Shown: positions 1 through 8,530, counted from the first letter of the stretch. The stretch is DNA of 32,540 nucleotides from Cryomorphaceae bacterium BACL7 MAG-120322-bin74 (GCA_001438205.1 LICG01000016.1:1-32540); one strand, 5' to 3'. The notes: generated by a model from the sequence alone, not told the origin. A program made the numbers and translations.

Positions 1-17
1 CTTAAAATCAAACTCTT

Positions 18-737
18 ATGGAATTCTTAGAAATTTTTCAAATTGATCCAACTGATCCAGTTAGTTTCACATTTTTTATAGGATACATGGCCATGTTTGC
101 GGCGTCGGTCTTTTTCCTTTTTGAACGTAGTCGCGTAGCCGACGAGTGGAAATTAAGCTTATTAATAGCGGGCTTAATCACCGGTATAGCTGCAGTGCAT
201 TATTATTATATGCGAGACTACTATCAGTTAACGCATGAAACTCCCATTGCACTTCGTTATATTGACTGGACCTTGACGGTGCCCTTGATGTGTGTCGAAT
301 TTTACCTCATCACGAAAAAAGCGGGCGGAACGATATCCTTGCTCTGGAAACTCATTCTTGCTTCAGTTGCGATGTTGATGCTAGGCTATATTGGTGAAGC
401 GTTTTATGCCAATGAGACCCAATCCTGGGTTTGGGGGGCCCTGTCTGGTGCTGCATACTTCTACATCGTTTGGATGGTTTGGAAGGGCGAAGTGGCAGAA
501 CTTGCCGCAAATGCAGGTGGAAACGTTCAAAAGGCCGTGAATGCCTTAATGAAGTTTGTTGTGATTGGGTGGGCGATTTACCCTATCGGATATATTGCTG
601 GCACCGAAGGCGGATTGTTTGGCATGCGTGTGCTTGAAGGCTTGGACATGGACCTAGTGTACAATATTGGGGATGCTGTCAACAAAATTGGATTTGGTCT
701 AGTGATCTATGCGTTAGCCATTGGAGATAAAAAATAA
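18..737 (+). CDS. Proteorhodopsin, light-driven proton pump, probably green-absorbing
   Basis: Seven-helix microbial rhodopsin of 239 residues in the inner membrane, expected to pump protons outward with retinal as chromophore. Helix C (RYIDWTLTVPLMCVEF) gives the proton acceptor D83, T87 and proton donor E94, the DTE signature of proton-pumping proteorhodopsins. H61 in helix B matches the His that pairs with the acceptor (H75 in the SAR86 protein). K223 in DAVNK is the retinal Schiff-base lysine. The spectral-tuning position (105 in the SAR86 protein) is M91, typical of green-absorbing Bacteroidota proteins. G140 in VWGALSG aligns with W138 of bacteriorhodopsin, the place of the carotenoid-antenna opening. 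Only 17 bases of upstream sequence are present, so its promoter is outside. It stands alone: no retinal or carotenoid gene is next to it, and a terminator follows at once. Confidence 0.97.
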   Translation: MEFLEIFQIDPTDPVSFTFFIGYMAMFAASVFFLFERSRVADEWKLSLLIAGLITGIAAVHYYYMRDYYQLTHETPIALRYIDWTLTVPLMCVEFYLITKKAGGTISLLWKLILASVAMLMLGYIGEAFYANETQSWVWGALSGAAYFYIVWMVWKGEVAELAANAGGNVQKAVNALMKFVVIGWAIYPIGYIAGTEGGLFGMRVLEGLDMDLVYNIGDAVNKIGFGLVIYALAIGDKK

Positions 738-767
738 CTTCAACATGTGAGTTTTGTTTTTTGAATG

Positions 768-799
768 GAGACGCCCCGGAAACGGGGCGTCTCTTTTTT
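768..799 (+). terminator. Intrinsic terminator of the rhodopsin gene
   Basis: Perfect 11-bp GC-rich stem (768-778 with 783-793) closed by a GAAA tetraloop and followed by six T (794-799). The T-run overlaps the stop codon of the convergent lipoprotein gene. On the minus strand the hairpin is followed by an A-rich, not T-rich, stretch, so it should work only for the rhodopsin transcript. Confidence 0.92.
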
Positions 800-1919
800 A
801 TGGCCCTAGGCGATAAAGAAACCTTCTGTCACGGCATGCGATGCCATTAGGTAAGACAGCGACATAGGGCTCTAGAGCTGTCGGCATACTGTGGCTTTTA
901 CGCCAGCCACCGTGGCTTACTTGAACTAATCCTCGGTCCCAGCTGAGGTACAGTCCCAGGGGTCCTGGGCGCAATCGATCTATCCAGGATATGCCTGTCA
1001 ATTGAAACTGTTGAAGGATCTGACCGCTTAGGGGGTCAATCCAAGCCCCTTCTCCCATATGGTTCAGCATATATAGTCCCTCAGGGAGGAGTGCCCACCC
1101 TGGAACGGCCCAAGCGAAGGGGAGAGGGAGCTTCCAAAGTAGGCTGTCCCCATTCAGTTGAAAGGCATAGAGATTGTGACGGCCCGCAGCGAACAACAAA
1201 CCATTCCATTGTATGAGCGGAAGTCCCGTCCCGTCATCTTCTGCATATGGCTTGACCTGAAGGCTATCTGCCGTTTGCAGCAATAAAGAGGAGCGACCTG
1301 TTTGTGTTGGTGCATCCCAAAGGCGAAGATTTGCTGCCCATCCATTCACCCATGCGGAAGTACCATCAATCAAGGCATATTCCTGCGCGCCCAATAAGTA
1401 AGAATACAAGGTGTCCCATTGCGGAAGAGGGGCGTCTTGTGTATTCCATCTCAAGAGCCAAACATGGTCTACCGAATAGGTAGGCAAGTAGACATACTGT
1501 TGAAAAACATATCCCAGACGCGTGGTCCAAGTCCCATGACTTAGTCCGTATGGAAGAACTTCCCCTTGTCCAGTGTAGGGGTCAATTCGGATGGCTTCTT
1601 TTTCATGAAACAGCCACAACGCATCTTGGGTAACCGCTATTTCTTCCAGAACCCAACTGTCATTTAACCATCCCGAGGGGAGGGTATACGACCAGAATAA
1701 TTGACCGGTTTCCCCATGCCGAAGACCGATGGCGTTACTGTCTACCTGCACCCAAAGGTGCTTTTCCCATGCATAGGGGCCAAAACCAATGCAGGGCAAG
1801 CTATCTGGCTTAAGCGGCTGCTGCCAAATAAGAGGGGCACTATCTGCCAAGGGGTTGGTTAATGGCTGACATGCCCAAATGCACAAAAGAGAGGCTGGAA
1901 GGATGACCAAACTTTTCAT
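798..1919 (-). CDS. Putative lipoprotein with PQQ-like beta-propeller repeats
   Basis: Protein of 373 residues whose function I do not recognise. The N-terminus (MKSLVILPASLLCIWAC) is a short hydrophobic signal ending in a Cys followed by Q-P, so C17 is the likely lipidation site. The body is rich in Trp, Gly and Leu, with repeated blade-like units in which a variable/location statement is followed by a GxL(Y/F) turn (for example GLYMLNHMGEGAWIDPLSGQ). This resembles outer-membrane PQQ/quinoprotein-type beta-propellers, but no catalytic motif is visible. Its ATG overlaps the stop of the upstream hydrolase gene by four bases, so it is translationally coupled as the last gene of a three-gene operon. 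The propeller assignment is inference from repeat rhythm. Confidence 0.75.
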   Translation of the reverse strand: MKSLVILPASLLCIWACQPLTNPLADSAPLIWQQPLKPDSLPCIGFGPYAWEKHLWVQVDSNAIGLRHGETGQLFWSYTLPSGWLNDSWVLEEIAVTQDALWLFHEKEAIRIDPYTGQGEVLPYGLSHGTWTTRLGYVFQQYVYLPTYSVDHVWLLRWNTQDAPLPQWDTLYSYLLGAQEYALIDGTSAWVNGWAANLRLWDAPTQTGRSSLLLQTADSLQVKPYAEDDGTGLPLIQWNGLLFAAGRHNLYAFQLNGDSLLWKLPLPFAWAVPGWALLPEGLYMLNHMGEGAWIDPLSGQILQQFQLTGISWIDRLRPGPLGLYLSWDRGLVQVSHGGWRKSHSMPTALEPYVAVLPNGIACRDRRFLYRLGP

Positions 1920-3490
1920 CGGATGGCAGTTGCAAAGAAGGGGCCTCCGGGAATCTGACCGTTATAGATGCGCTTTAAAAGTGCCCTTGTGGTGCTTGCA
2001 TTGCGCATTTGTTGATGATTGGTGTTCGGCATGGCAACATGCGCTATTGCTCCAGGCAGACTACCGGCAGATTGTGCAAGGACAACCCCATCATTAGGTT
2101 TCTCGATGACGTACGCTTGCCATCTTTCCCAAACGACGCAAGCGGCATAGGGATCACTCCCAAAGCAATCTGAAGGGGTTTGTACCGCAGTCCAAGAAAA
2201 AGGAGGATCCATATCCCCTCTGCAACGGCACCAAAAGCCATCTTGGTTGAAGGAGAGTTTTCGTGCGCCAATGTAGCCTTTGTAGACATTATTGGCTTGA
2301 TAATACCAGCGATGCGCATCATTTGCCGCTGCGGATTCTTCTAAAGCACGTTGACGCTGCCAGGCGTGGTATAGAGAGGCGACCGGATTGTACCAGGCAT
2401 TGTTTTGAGCAATAAGGTGCGCTTGTGCTCGAGCACTTGCCAGGGCTCCTTGCGCAGCATATTGGGCCATTTGATCTACTGCCCAATCTACCAGGACCTG
2501 GTCTCCATCAAATGAAAAGGGATCCTGCGCCAAGGCAAGGCCGATGGAATCTGTCATGTACATGGAATAGGCTGTACGCCAAAACACGGGCTCTTCTTCT
2601 ACCCCATATGCCTGTATAACCGGAACGGATGGTGCCCGCGCAGAGATGCTTTGTATCCATGGTGATTGTGGTTGAATCTCGGCAACAAGGGGTTTATTAA
2701 AATGGCCCAGAGCAAAGGGAACAAATAGGTCCCCCAATGTCCCACAGGTGAATGAAATAGCTTGCTGTAATATGGGGTCTAGGGCTGGAAACCAGCGTAA
2801 TGGAGGCAAAAATTGGGGCAGCCAAAGCCATGGGCTAGAGAGCACTTCACAGGCTTCCTCTACAAATCCTTCGGCGCCATTACCTCCCCAGCTGCTCAGC
2901 GCGAATGGGGCGTCCGAACCCTCTACGGCGGAACCAAACAAAATCATCCCGCCAAAGGGCCGAGAGAACGTTATGGTGTCTTGGTATAGGCTATCCAAAA
3001 TCAATGCTTCTAGACCCCCCAGTGAATGGGCAATTAACAGGTTGTCTTCGGGAGAAATTCCATGGATTTGTTGGGCTTGCCATGCCGCACTTTGCAGCCC
3101 GGCATCCATGTCTAAAGCTGCATCCAGGAGGCTGCCGTTTTGCGCATAGGTTATAGGGGGGGCATAAACGACTTTCCGTGCAGGAAACTGAAGCGTCCCA
3201 CCATAGGCTGTCCTACTGGCGACGAGTTGCCAATTTTCACTTGAGCCCCCTAATCCATGGATATAAAAGATGGAACGGTCCCCACCTGTATAAGTTTTGG
3301 CTGAAAATACCTGTGACCCAGCCAAGGGCTCAAAAGGACGATTATGTACTTCTGGACCAGCCCCAGATAGGGCAAGGGGAGTAGAAGTACAAGGTTGGGC
3401 ATAGAGCCTGCCCGCAAGGAGGGTAACTAGGATAAAAATGAGCGCGACCGTAAAAAATATGGGTACATTTTGCGTGGAGGGCTTTTGCAT
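1916..3490 (-). CDS. Exported alpha/beta-hydrolase (lipase/esterase-like)
   Basis: Protein of 524 residues. Residues 11-31 form a hydrophobic signal segment ending in LYAQ, so it is probably exported. The hydrolase core shows the oxyanion-hole strand IFYIHGLGGSSENW (HG at 78-79) and the nucleophile elbow AHSLGG with S156. A late His in NTNHQQM fits the catalytic His, following a GAIAHVAMPN strand. These are features of the PGAP1/lipase-type alpha/beta-hydrolases. The long middle and C-terminal part (about residues 250-440), with several Trp and Cys-containing loops, is not recognised. The substrate is unknown; an ester or lipid is likely. The gene starts 9 bases after the stop of the T9SS-protein gene and overlaps the lipoprotein gene by four bases. 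Confidence 0.85.
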   Translation of the reverse strand: MQKPSTQNVPIFFTVALIFILVTLLAGRLYAQPCTSTPLALSGAGPEVHNRPFEPLAGSQVFSAKTYTGGDRSIFYIHGLGGSSENWQLVASRTAYGGTLQFPARKVVYAPPITYAQNGSLLDAALDMDAGLQSAAWQAQQIHGISPEDNLLIAHSLGGLEALILDSLYQDTITFSRPFGGMILFGSAVEGSDAPFALSSWGGNGAEGFVEEACEVLSSPWLWLPQFLPPLRWFPALDPILQQAISFTCGTLGDLFVPFALGHFNKPLVAEIQPQSPWIQSISARAPSVPVIQAYGVEEEPVFWRTAYSMYMTDSIGLALAQDPFSFDGDQVLVDWAVDQMAQYAAQGALASARAQAHLIAQNNAWYNPVASLYHAWQRQRALEESAAANDAHRWYYQANNVYKGYIGARKLSFNQDGFWCRCRGDMDPPFSWTAVQTPSDCFGSDPYAACVVWERWQAYVIEKPNDGVVLAQSAGSLPGAIAHVAMPNTNHQQMRNASTTRALLKRIYNGQIPGGPFFATAIR

Positions 3491-3499
3491 TGGGCAGGG

Positions 3500-4492
3500 T
3501 TAAAGTTGAACAAAGGGTTGTTGCAGTACATAGGGACCAAAAGTTGCTCGGATGGTGTATCGTCCAGGAGGTAAGGGAGGTGATACCCAAGTGGGTAGGG
3601 CCAGTGGGGGAGACAATTCCCATGCAACACGGCCGTTTATGTCAATCCATTCAAGTTTCTGAGGGCGAATGTCCTGAGGGGGTTGAAGCGCTAGTTGTAC
3701 GGGTTCCATCTGTCTTGGATTGGGCGATATGACCAGCTGTATATTGGGACTTTGTTGGCCTGAAGAACCTACGGGGCTTGACCTCAGGTATTGTCTCCAG
3801 ACTTGAGCGCACGTACCATTATGTAAGGTTCTTGGTTGGCTAGAGGTTTCTGCCGCAACATAAAACCCCTCCGCATGGGGGGCAAATTCCCAAATAATGG
3901 AACTGCTATCCGGTCCCCACCATTCCCAACGGGGTGGAGCACTTTGTGCTACCTGTATGAGGCCTTTCCCCGCCTCCCATTGCCATCGGCTAGGGCTCCT
4001 TTCTTGTGCCCCAAGTTGGGCCAATTCTTCTGCAGTGGGGAGCATCTTTGAAACAAAAAGGGTGGGGATTAAGGCGCCTTCATCTGCGTAAAACAAACCA
4101 GGAGGGGCGTCTTGTACAGGGGCTTCTGGCGCAGGGATCCACCTGCCTCGGTGTAGATAAGCTGCCCCATGTGGGGTCCATCGCAGCCCTTCCAATGGAG
4201 ACTCCCAGGGGGCTGATGCTTCTGTGTAATACCATTCTACCGTGGGACCTTCACCTGCATCATACCATTGCCGTGAAATAGTGCGTTGTCGAGGGAGTAA
4301 GGACTCTAGCTCGGCTACATGCAGTCCTGCGGTGTCTGCAATTTTTGCCAAACGAAGCACAGAAATCTCCTGTTCTTGACATTGATAGAAATACGGACTT
4401 TGCTGGGCCCATACCTGTGGCATAGGAGAAAGGGCCCACCCACTCATCCCGAGTAAGAAGACCTTCCATGATAAAAGAGCGTGTGGTTGCAT
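3500..4492 (-). CDS. Secreted protein with type IX (T9SS) C-terminal sorting domain
   Basis: About 330 residues from the chosen ATG at 4492. An upstream in-frame start at 4510 would put MREFGP before the signal peptide, so the later Met (MQPHALLSWKVFLLGM) is preferred. The signal peptide probably ends at VWAQQ. The central part has Trp-rich, propeller- or wrapper-like segments (RWTPHGAAYLHRGRW, RWQWEAGKGL, RWEWWGPDSSS) with no family I recognise. The last 75 residues (ISPNP..., then KLEWIDINGRVAWE, then LPPGRYTIRA) are a type A T9SS sorting domain, so the mature protein should cross the outer membrane and be surface-anchored or released. It is the first gene of the operon with the hydrolase and the lipoprotein and is divergent from sufS. 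Confidence 0.8.
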   Translation of the reverse strand: MQPHALLSWKVFLLGMSGWALSPMPQVWAQQSPYFYQCQEQEISVLRLAKIADTAGLHVAELESLLPRQRTISRQWYDAGEGPTVEWYYTEASAPWESPLEGLRWTPHGAAYLHRGRWIPAPEAPVQDAPPGLFYADEGALIPTLFVSKMLPTAEELAQLGAQERSPSRWQWEAGKGLIQVAQSAPPRWEWWGPDSSSIIWEFAPHAEGFYVAAETSSQPRTLHNGTCAQVWRQYLRSSPVGSSGQQSPNIQLVISPNPRQMEPVQLALQPPQDIRPQKLEWIDINGRVAWELSPPLALPTWVSPPLPPGRYTIRATFGPYVLQQPFVQL

Positions 4493-4585
4493 GGGGCCAA
4501 ATTCTCGCAATACCCCAAAAGGGAATTGCCATTAAACGCCTGTATCCATTTAAATTTCGGATTTTTGCACTTTAGCATCTCAACT

Positions 4586-5803
4586 ATGGCCAATCTTCCC
4601 ACTTCCGTACGCGAACAGTTTCCCATCCTTCAGCGCAAGGTGAATGGGAAACCCTTGGTGTATTTGGACAGTGCTGCCACGACCCAAAAACCTTTGGCGG
4701 TGATAGAAGCCATTGTGCGGTACTATTCAGAATTCAATAGCAATGTTCACCGCGGCGTCCATCAACTTAGCCAAGAGGCGACAGAGGCCTTTGAAGGTGT
4801 CCGCATTCAGCTTCAGCAACATCTTCATGCTGCGGAAGCCCATGAAATCATTTTTACTAAAGGGACAACGGATAGTATCAATACGGTGGCGCATGGCTTT
4901 CGATCTATCCTTCAACCAGGGGATGAAATCATTGTAACGCAATTAGAGCACCACAGTAATTTGGTGCCTTGGCAGATGTTAGCCCAACATACGGGTGCAA
5001 CGCTGCGCTATGTCCCTATGGATGGCCGAGGCGTACTGGACATGAAGGCCTATGCCGACTTGTTGTCCCCGTCAACCAAAGTGGTCGCCTTTAATCATAT
5101 ATCCAACGCCCTGGGGACGGTCAATCCCGTCAAGGAAATGACGGTGATGGCGCACCAATATGGCGCCGCGGTGGTCGTTGACGGCGCCCAAGCACTCCCG
5201 CACACTACGGTAGATGTGCAAGATTTAGATGTGGATTTTTATGCAGGATCCGCCCACAAAATGTATGGCCCAACAGGGATTGGCCTGTTGTACGGAAAAA
5301 CTACCTGGTTAGAGAAATTACCGCCGTATCAGGGGGGAGGCGAAATGATTGCGGAGGTTGCCATGGAGGTGAGCACCTATGCAGGGCTGCCTCATAAGTT
5401 TGAAGCGGGCACGCCTAATATCGAAGCTGTCATTGGTTGGGGGGCAGCCCTGACCTGGATGAACCGGGTAGGGGTGAAAAATATTCAAGCACATGAAGAT
5501 GCGTTGCTCCGCTATGCAACAGAACGGCTAGAAGCGATTCCAGGGGTTAAGATCTATGGAAAAGCACCCGAAAAGGCTGCCGTCATTAGCTTCAATGTGC
5601 ACGGCCTCCATCCGTATGATGTGGGTACTTTATTAGACCAAATGGGCATCGCTGTGCGCACGGGTCAACATTGCACCCAGCCTATTATGGATGAATTTGG
5701 CATACCGGGGACCATTCGCGCCAGCCTTGCTGCCTATACCACAAAAGAAGACCTAGATGCCTTGGTAAAGGGATTAGAGAAAGCTATTTCACTCCTTCAA
5801 TAA
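4586..5803 (+). CDS. sufS: SufS cysteine desulfurase
   Basis: PLP-dependent type II cysteine desulfurase of 405 residues. It takes sulphur from L-cysteine as a persulfide and passes it to SufE for Fe-S cluster assembly in the cytoplasm. Visible residues are the PLP lysine K225 in GSAHKMYGP and the catalytic C363 in RTGQHCTQP (E. coli SufS has K226 and C364). The TTDSIN and GAQ segments of the PLP pocket are present. The open frame extends 35 codons upstream, but family alignment places the start at MANLPTSVREQFP. Its stop is one base before the sufE ATG. The sufB, sufC and sufD genes are not in the window. A weak promoter-like element (TTG at 4526-4528, TAAATTTC at 4551-4558) lies upstream. 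Confidence 0.96.
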   Translation: MANLPTSVREQFPILQRKVNGKPLVYLDSAATTQKPLAVIEAIVRYYSEFNSNVHRGVHQLSQEATEAFEGVRIQLQQHLHAAEAHEIIFTKGTTDSINTVAHGFRSILQPGDEIIVTQLEHHSNLVPWQMLAQHTGATLRYVPMDGRGVLDMKAYADLLSPSTKVVAFNHISNALGTVNPVKEMTVMAHQYGAAVVVDGAQALPHTTVDVQDLDVDFYAGSAHKMYGPTGIGLLYGKTTWLEKLPPYQGGGEMIAEVAMEVSTYAGLPHKFEAGTPNIEAVIGWGAALTWMNRVGVKNIQAHEDALLRYATERLEAIPGVKIYGKAPEKAAVISFNVHGLHPYDVGTLLDQMGIAVRTGQHCTQPIMDEFGIPGTIRASLAAYTTKEDLDALVKGLEKAISLLQ

Positions 5804-5804
5804 T

Positions 5805-6230
5805 ATGAGCAGTATGGCAGACCGGGAAGCGGACATCCTGGAAGAATTTGAATTTTTTGATGATTGGATGGACAAGTATGAGCACTTGATAGCGCTCGGA
5901 AAAGAACTTCCACCTATGAATCCCTTGCATAAAACGGACGACAATAAAATCAAAGGCTGTCAAAGCCAAGTATGGTTGTACGCCCAGACATCTGATGCGG
6001 GCATCCAGTTTGAAGCCGACTCAGACGCTATTATTACCAGAGGTATGGTGGCCTTGTTATTGCGTATCGTGCAGGACCAATCCCCCGAAGAAATTGCCGC
6101 TTACGGCTTTGGCTTTTTAGATGATATAGGATTAACGGCACACCTTTCCCCTACAAGGGCAAATGGATTGCTATCCATGGTAAAACAAATTCGCCTTTAT
6201 GGCGTTGCATTTCAAGCAAAACGAGGATGA
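5805..6230 (+). CDS. sufE: SufE sulfur acceptor protein
   Basis: Cytoplasmic protein of 141 residues, the usual SufE length. It accepts the persulfide from SufS and delivers it to the SufBCD scaffold. The active-site cysteine is C52 in IKGCQSQVWL, matching C51 of E. coli SufE. The N-terminal helical segment DILEEFEFFDDWMDKYEHLI and the LPPM stretch are typical. It begins one base after the sufS stop and its own stop overlaps the next gene by four bases (ATGA), so sufS, sufE and the DUF59 gene must be co-expressed. Confidence 0.96.
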   Translation: MSSMADREADILEEFEFFDDWMDKYEHLIALGKELPPMNPLHKTDDNKIKGCQSQVWLYAQTSDAGIQFEADSDAIITRGMVALLLRIVQDQSPEEIAAYGFGFLDDIGLTAHLSPTRANGLLSMVKQIRLYGVAFQAKRG

Positions 6231-6547
6231 ACGATCAAAACATGCAAGCACTCGGGGAACAGGCGGTAGACGTTCTGCACACCATTTTTGACCCAGAAAT
6301 CCCTGTGGATATCTATGAATTGGGCTTAATCTATGACGTTCAAGTCAGCGAAGACGGAGACATCCACATTCTCATGACGTTGACCTCGCCAAATTGCCCG
6401 GTGGCAGAAACCCTTCCTGTAGAAGTACAGGAAAAGGTACGCAGCCTGCCAGATGCCAAAGAAGTGGAAGTAGAAATCACGTTTGACCCCCCATGGACCA
6501 AAGACATGATGAGCGAAGCAGCCCGGCTCGAACTAGGGATGCTATGA
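6227..6547 (+). CDS. sufT: SufT-like DUF59 (MIP18 family) Fe-S assembly factor
   Basis: Cytoplasmic protein of 106 residues. DUF59/MIP18 proteins act in maturation of Fe-S proteins; SUF-operon members are called SufT. The family signatures are clear: DPEIPVDIYELGLIY (about residues 20-34), then TLTSPNCPVAE with the conserved C57, then the closing VEITFDPPW(T)KDMMSEAA. The start overlaps the sufE stop (ATGA at 6227-6230), and its own stop overlaps the HMG-CoA synthase start in the same way (6544-6547). The name sufT is by family and context. Confidence 0.93.
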   Translation: MNDQNMQALGEQAVDVLHTIFDPEIPVDIYELGLIYDVQVSEDGDIHILMTLTSPNCPVAETLPVEVQEKVRSLPDAKEVEVEITFDPPWTKDMMSEAARLELGML

Positions 6548-7995
6548 TCAATCCCAGCCTAGGTATTGATGCCCTCCATTTTTCTCTCCCTCGCCTGACA
6601 TTGCCTATGGAGGCCTTGGCACAAGCAAGGGGCATTGAAGCAGATAAATTGCGTTTTGGCTTGGGCCTATCCTCCATGGCGGTATGTGACACAGATGAAG
6701 ATGTAGTCACCTTAGCGGCTGAAGCGGCATGGAATCTGATTCAGCGCGAAAAGATTGACCCACATACGCTTGGGCGAATCTATCTCGGCACAGAGTCCGC
6801 CGTCGACGCGGCAAAACCTTCGTCAACCTATGTTTTGGGCTTGCTTGAGAAGCGTTGGGAGGCCACACTCGGCCCCAGATCCTTAAAGCACTGCGATGCC
6901 CTGGATATGACCTTTGCGTGTGTTGGGGGAGTAGATGCGCTGCACAATTCTTTGGATTGGGTGCGCGCAGGTTCAGGACGCAAAGCCTTGGTCATTGCTG
7001 CGGACGTGGCCAAATATGCGCCTGAAAGCCCCGGCGAATACACGCAAGGAGCGGGGGCGGTTGCCCTGTTGATCACGGAAAACCCACGCATCCTCGCCTT
7101 GGATTCGGACTTTGGCGTGGCCATTGAGAGTGTTGGAGACTTTTTTAAACCTCGCCGAACCTTCAGCAAGGCCATCTTACTTCAGGAGGCGGCGCTCCTT
7201 CTGGGCCAGACCTTGTCCCTGGAAGATGCCCATACCTTGACGCAATCTGCCCACGCGGGCTTTTGGGGAACACCTGAAGCGCACATTGACCAGTTTTTGG
7301 AACACCCTGTTTTTGATGGGCCCTTCTCTAACGATTGCTACGTTAGTCGACTGCGTGAAGCCCTGGATCAATACCAACAGGCCAATGGGCATGCCGTTTT
7401 AAAGGACTGGGATGCGATGGTATTTCACCTTCCTTATGCTTTTCAGGGTCGGCGTATGTGGCCCGAGATTGCCGTAGAGCTCTTAGATGCAGAAGGACGT
7501 CTTCACGAAATCATAGAGGCCATTGGCCAGCCAGATGTGGACCTACAGGACCGAAAAGCTTTGGCAAAACTTTGGAGCAAAACAGCCCAGTATAAAGCCT
7601 ATGTCAACGCATTTATTGCCCCCGGGGAACGTGCTTCGCAAGAGATTGGCAACATGTACACCGCCTCCATCTTCATGGCGCTTTTGAGCACGTTGGTGGA
7701 CAGCCTTCATCAAGGGGTCGATTTGGCGCACAAACGCATTGGCTTCCTGTCCTATGGTTCGGGCTCAAAATCCAAAGTTTTTTCGGGCGTTGTGCAACCC
7801 GAGTATGCAGCCCAATTGCAAGGGGTCAAACCTTTTCACCATTTGGATCAAAGGACGTCCATCGACTTTGCCACCTATACGCAATTGCATCAGCGAAGAC
7901 TGAAGTCCCCTGCGTCCAAACCTTCTGGTGCTAGCCTAACGCACATTGGCACGGAGGGCACAGCGCAAGGGTACCGAACCTATTCCCTAGCTTAG
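6544..7995 (+). CDS. mvaS: Hydroxymethylglutaryl-CoA synthase (mevalonate pathway)
   Basis: Enzyme of 483 residues that condenses acetyl-CoA with acetoacetyl-CoA to HMG-CoA, the committed supply step of the mevalonate route to isoprenoids. Catalytic residues are visible: E84 in YLGTESAVDAAKPSS, nucleophile C126 in DMTFACVGGVDAL, and H295 in MVFHLPYAFQGRRM. The closing SYGSGSKSKVFSGVV loop is also typical. It is longer than the roughly 390-residue enzymes of Gram-positive cocci and closer to the eukaryotic length. An upstream in-frame codon (6493) lies inside the DUF59 gene. The ATG at 6544, in a four-base overlap with the DUF59 stop, is the better start. Its position inside a SUF cluster is unusual to my knowledge. 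Confidence 0.95.
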   Translation: MINPSLGIDALHFSLPRLTLPMEALAQARGIEADKLRFGLGLSSMAVCDTDEDVVTLAAEAAWNLIQREKIDPHTLGRIYLGTESAVDAAKPSSTYVLGLLEKRWEATLGPRSLKHCDALDMTFACVGGVDALHNSLDWVRAGSGRKALVIAADVAKYAPESPGEYTQGAGAVALLITENPRILALDSDFGVAIESVGDFFKPRRTFSKAILLQEAALLLGQTLSLEDAHTLTQSAHAGFWGTPEAHIDQFLEHPVFDGPFSNDCYVSRLREALDQYQQANGHAVLKDWDAMVFHLPYAFQGRRMWPEIAVELLDAEGRLHEIIEAIGQPDVDLQDRKALAKLWSKTAQYKAYVNAFIAPGERASQEIGNMYTASIFMALLSTLVDSLHQGVDLAHKRIGFLSYGSGSKSKVFSGVVQPEYAAQLQGVKPFHHLDQRTSIDFATYTQLHQRRLKSPASKPSGASLTHIGTEGTAQGYRTYSLA

Positions 7996-8002
7996 TTGAC
8001 CC

Positions 8003-8506
8003 ATGGAAGACTTGATCAGAAACCGCGTTGCTGAAAATGACCAATTGGTCGTCTTTGATTTGGAGGACTACTTCCCCCCCGTGGGCGTGCGTGAGGTAGA
8101 CCTTACCCCCTTGGCTTCAGAGGGCATAGTCCGTGAAGCAGCAGCACGGAAGTTTATAGACCACCTAGACCCTGATGACTTTGCTGACGTAGTAGTGGCC
8201 ATTACGTTTGGCGCGGAAGTCATTGTCCCTCAATGGATCTGGCCCATGGCGTCATCACGCCTTGCAGAAGCAGCGCTTTATCTCGGAGAAGGCAGCAAAG
8301 AAGCCGTTTTAGGTCAATACTACGCACAGCGTCTGAGTCGTATTGATTGGACATTCTACGCTGGAAAAAAAGTATTACTCAAGGGCTGCGGGCAATACCC
8401 TGTGCCAAACTCTGCCTATGTCCAAGCTGCCATGTACCTACGCCTGTCTGCCCAGAAGCTGATGTACGGAGAAGCGTGCAGCAACGTACCCATTTATCGG
8501 GGTTAA
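8003..8506 (+). CDS. DUF2480 family protein
   Basis: Soluble protein of 167 residues without signal peptide. It matches my memory of DUF2480, a Bacteroidota family of unknown function usually found with SUF genes. The most conserved parts are the N-terminal FDLEDYFPP, the central VAITFGAEVIVPQWIWPM, and a C-terminal block with KGCGQYPVPNSAYV (C129) and LMYGEACSNVPIYRG (C159). The two Cys in strongly conserved loops and the SUF context suggest a role in Fe-S or sulphur handling, but this is inference only. It starts seven bases after the HMG-CoA synthase stop. Confidence 0.85.
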   Translation: MEDLIRNRVAENDQLVVFDLEDYFPPVGVREVDLTPLASEGIVREAAARKFIDHLDPDDFADVVVAITFGAEVIVPQWIWPMASSRLAEAALYLGEGSKEAVLGQYYAQRLSRIDWTFYAGKKVLLKGCGQYPVPNSAYVQAAMYLRLSAQKLMYGEACSNVPIYRG

Positions 8507-8530
8507 TTTTGCCTCGGAAAATCACGCATT

